Part shown: piece by piece, positions 14,383 through 15,241 of the stretch
Numbering within the stretch: position 1 is the first letter of the stretch
How the letters are laid out: every line of letters begins with the position of its first letter
Source of the DNA: Methylomonas sp.
GTDB lineage: Bacteria > Pseudomonadota > Gammaproteobacteria > Methylococcales > Methylomonadaceae
Direction of reading: 5' to 3'
DNA: 15,241 nt
NCBI GenBank assembly: GCA_026990815.1
Contig: JALXCS010000243.1
Span: 1-15,241, forward strand
Position numbers and translations under genes: made by a program
The notes under the pieces: model-generated
What the model was told of the DNA's origin: nothing
The model's input: only the letters and a program-made list of their open reading frames with translations
Database searches by the model: none

Positions 14383-14406
14383 TCACCTCGAAACATTAAA
14401 AATTTC

Positions 14407-15241
14407 ATGCTAAAAATCCCAGGTACTGCTGCATTATCAGCATTTCGTAAAGACAGATTGCTGAATGAATTGCAGAGCATTTCTGTTGATATTACTACAA
14501 TAACAAGCCGGTTTGTTCATTTTGTCGATATTGGACACGATTTTTCTGAAGTAGAAAAGCAGATTCTGAAGCAATTGCTGAATTATGGCGATCTTCAAGA
14601 ATCAGTTAATTCCTCAGATTGCCTTTTTGTGGTGATTCCAAGGCCAGGCTCTATTTCACCCTGGTCGAGCAAAGCAACAGAAATTGCTCATCGCTGTGGC
14701 CTTAATTCTGTGAAACGAATTGAAAGAGGCATCGAATATTTTATCAAGTCTAATATTCCGATTTCTGGAACCATAAAACAAAGGATTCAATCTTTATTGC
14801 ATGACAGAATGATGCAGATAGTGCTTGATAGCGAACAAGATCTAAAAGATTTGTTATTTGCCGAGCATCAACCCGCTCCTTTAACAACAATAGCGATTAT
14901 TGAGCAAGGCTATCAGGCATTGGAACAAGCCAATATAGAGATGGGGCTGGCGTTATCAGATGATGAAATAGATTATTTAACGGAAAGTTTTCAGAAGTTG
15001 GGAAGAAATCCTACCGATGTGGAACTGATGATGTTTGCCCAGGCAAATTCAGAGCATTGCCGCCACAAAATATTTAATGCTGATTGGGTGATTGATGGTG
15101 AAGAACAGGGTAAAACCCTGTTTAGTATGATTCGAAATACTGCCGAGAAAAGCCCTCAGCATATTTTGTCAGCCTATAGTGATAATGCCTCCGTAATTGA
15201 AGGGTTTCAAGCATCTGTTTTTCTCAGGAAGCCGGAAGACC
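14407..15241 (+). CDS. purL: Phosphoribosylformylglycinamidine synthase, N-terminal part (cut by window edge)
   Basis: The large single-chain PurL converts formylglycinamide ribonucleotide, glutamine and ATP to FGAM in purine synthesis. Translating from ATG 14407 gives 278 codons open to the end of the window; the family is about 1300 residues. Clear signatures are VVIPRPGSISPWSSKAT (75-91), IAHRCGLNSVKRIERG (93-108) and AQANSEHCRHKIFNADW (211-227), the start of the synthetase active-site domain. Residues 1 to about 140 correspond to the PurS-like N-terminal domain. No good Shine-Dalgarno sequence precedes the ATG. It is 65 bases after bamC on the same strand, with the inverted repeat 14350-14382 between them. 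Confidence 0.97.
   Translation, partial: MLKIPGTAALSAFRKDRLLNELQSISVDITTITSRFVHFVDIGHDFSEVEKQILKQLLNYGDLQESVNSSDCLFVVIPRPGSISPWSSKATEIAHRCGLNSVKRIERGIEYFIKSNIPISGTIKQRIQSLLHDRMMQIVLDSEQDLKDLLFAEHQPAPLTTIAIIEQGYQALEQANIEMGLALSDDEIDYLTESFQKLGRNPTDVELMMFAQANSEHCRHKIFNADWVIDGEEQGKTLFSMIRNTAEKSPQHILSAYSDNASVIEGFQASVFLRKPED

Overview
The window looks like ordinary chromosome from a low-GC gammaproteobacterium. Three things point there: the dapA-bamC pair, a single-chain purL with gammaproteobacterial signature blocks, and the proA/nadD/rsfS housekeeping run. Intergenic DNA is strongly AT-rich. I cannot name the genus. No tRNA, rRNA, CRISPR array, insertion sequence or phage gene is visible.

Layout. 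(1) 1-2400: a secreted rhodanese with two C-terminal EF-hands (+) faces a secreted, cysteine-rich protein resembling DUF6748 (-). A strong hairpin lies between their ends. (2) 2389-2988: a 600-base gene-free stretch with a G9 tract and a short base-richer segment that can fold. (3) 2989-4539: a membrane-anchored PlsC-type acyltransferase directly followed (TAA-ATG) by a DPM1-like family 2 glycosyltransferase. (4) 4641-8813 (-): an RND transporter pair, with the periplasmic adaptor first and the 1046-residue inner-membrane pump second. No outer-membrane channel gene is present. (5) 8814-9200: a divergent regulatory region. On the minus strand it has a hairpin plus T-tract and two tandem mini-ORFs leading into the adaptor. 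On the plus strand it has an extended -10 promoter set inside nested inverted repeats. (6) 9201-12441 (+): flavin reductase, proA, nadD, rsfS (overlapping nadD by 22 bases) and a DUF3617 secreted protein. (7) 12442-12780: a gene-free stretch with a perfect TATAAT just before dapA. (8) 12781-15241 (+): dapA, a short bamC, and the first 278 codons of purL, cut by the window edge.

How the genes fit together. Biosynthetic housekeeping dominates: proline (ProA), NAD (NadD), lysine/peptidoglycan (DapA) and purines (PurL). RsfS acts in ribosome dormancy and BamC in outer-membrane protein assembly. The accessory part is the left half: two unrelated secreted proteins, an acyltransferase/glycosyltransferase pair that suggests making or modifying an envelope glycolipid, and an RND efflux pair. 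No wholly new system can be demonstrated here. The best leads are the adaptor leader region, the operator-like structure before the flavin reductase, the acyltransferase/glycosyltransferase/RND neighbourhood, and the rhodanese-EF-hand fusion.
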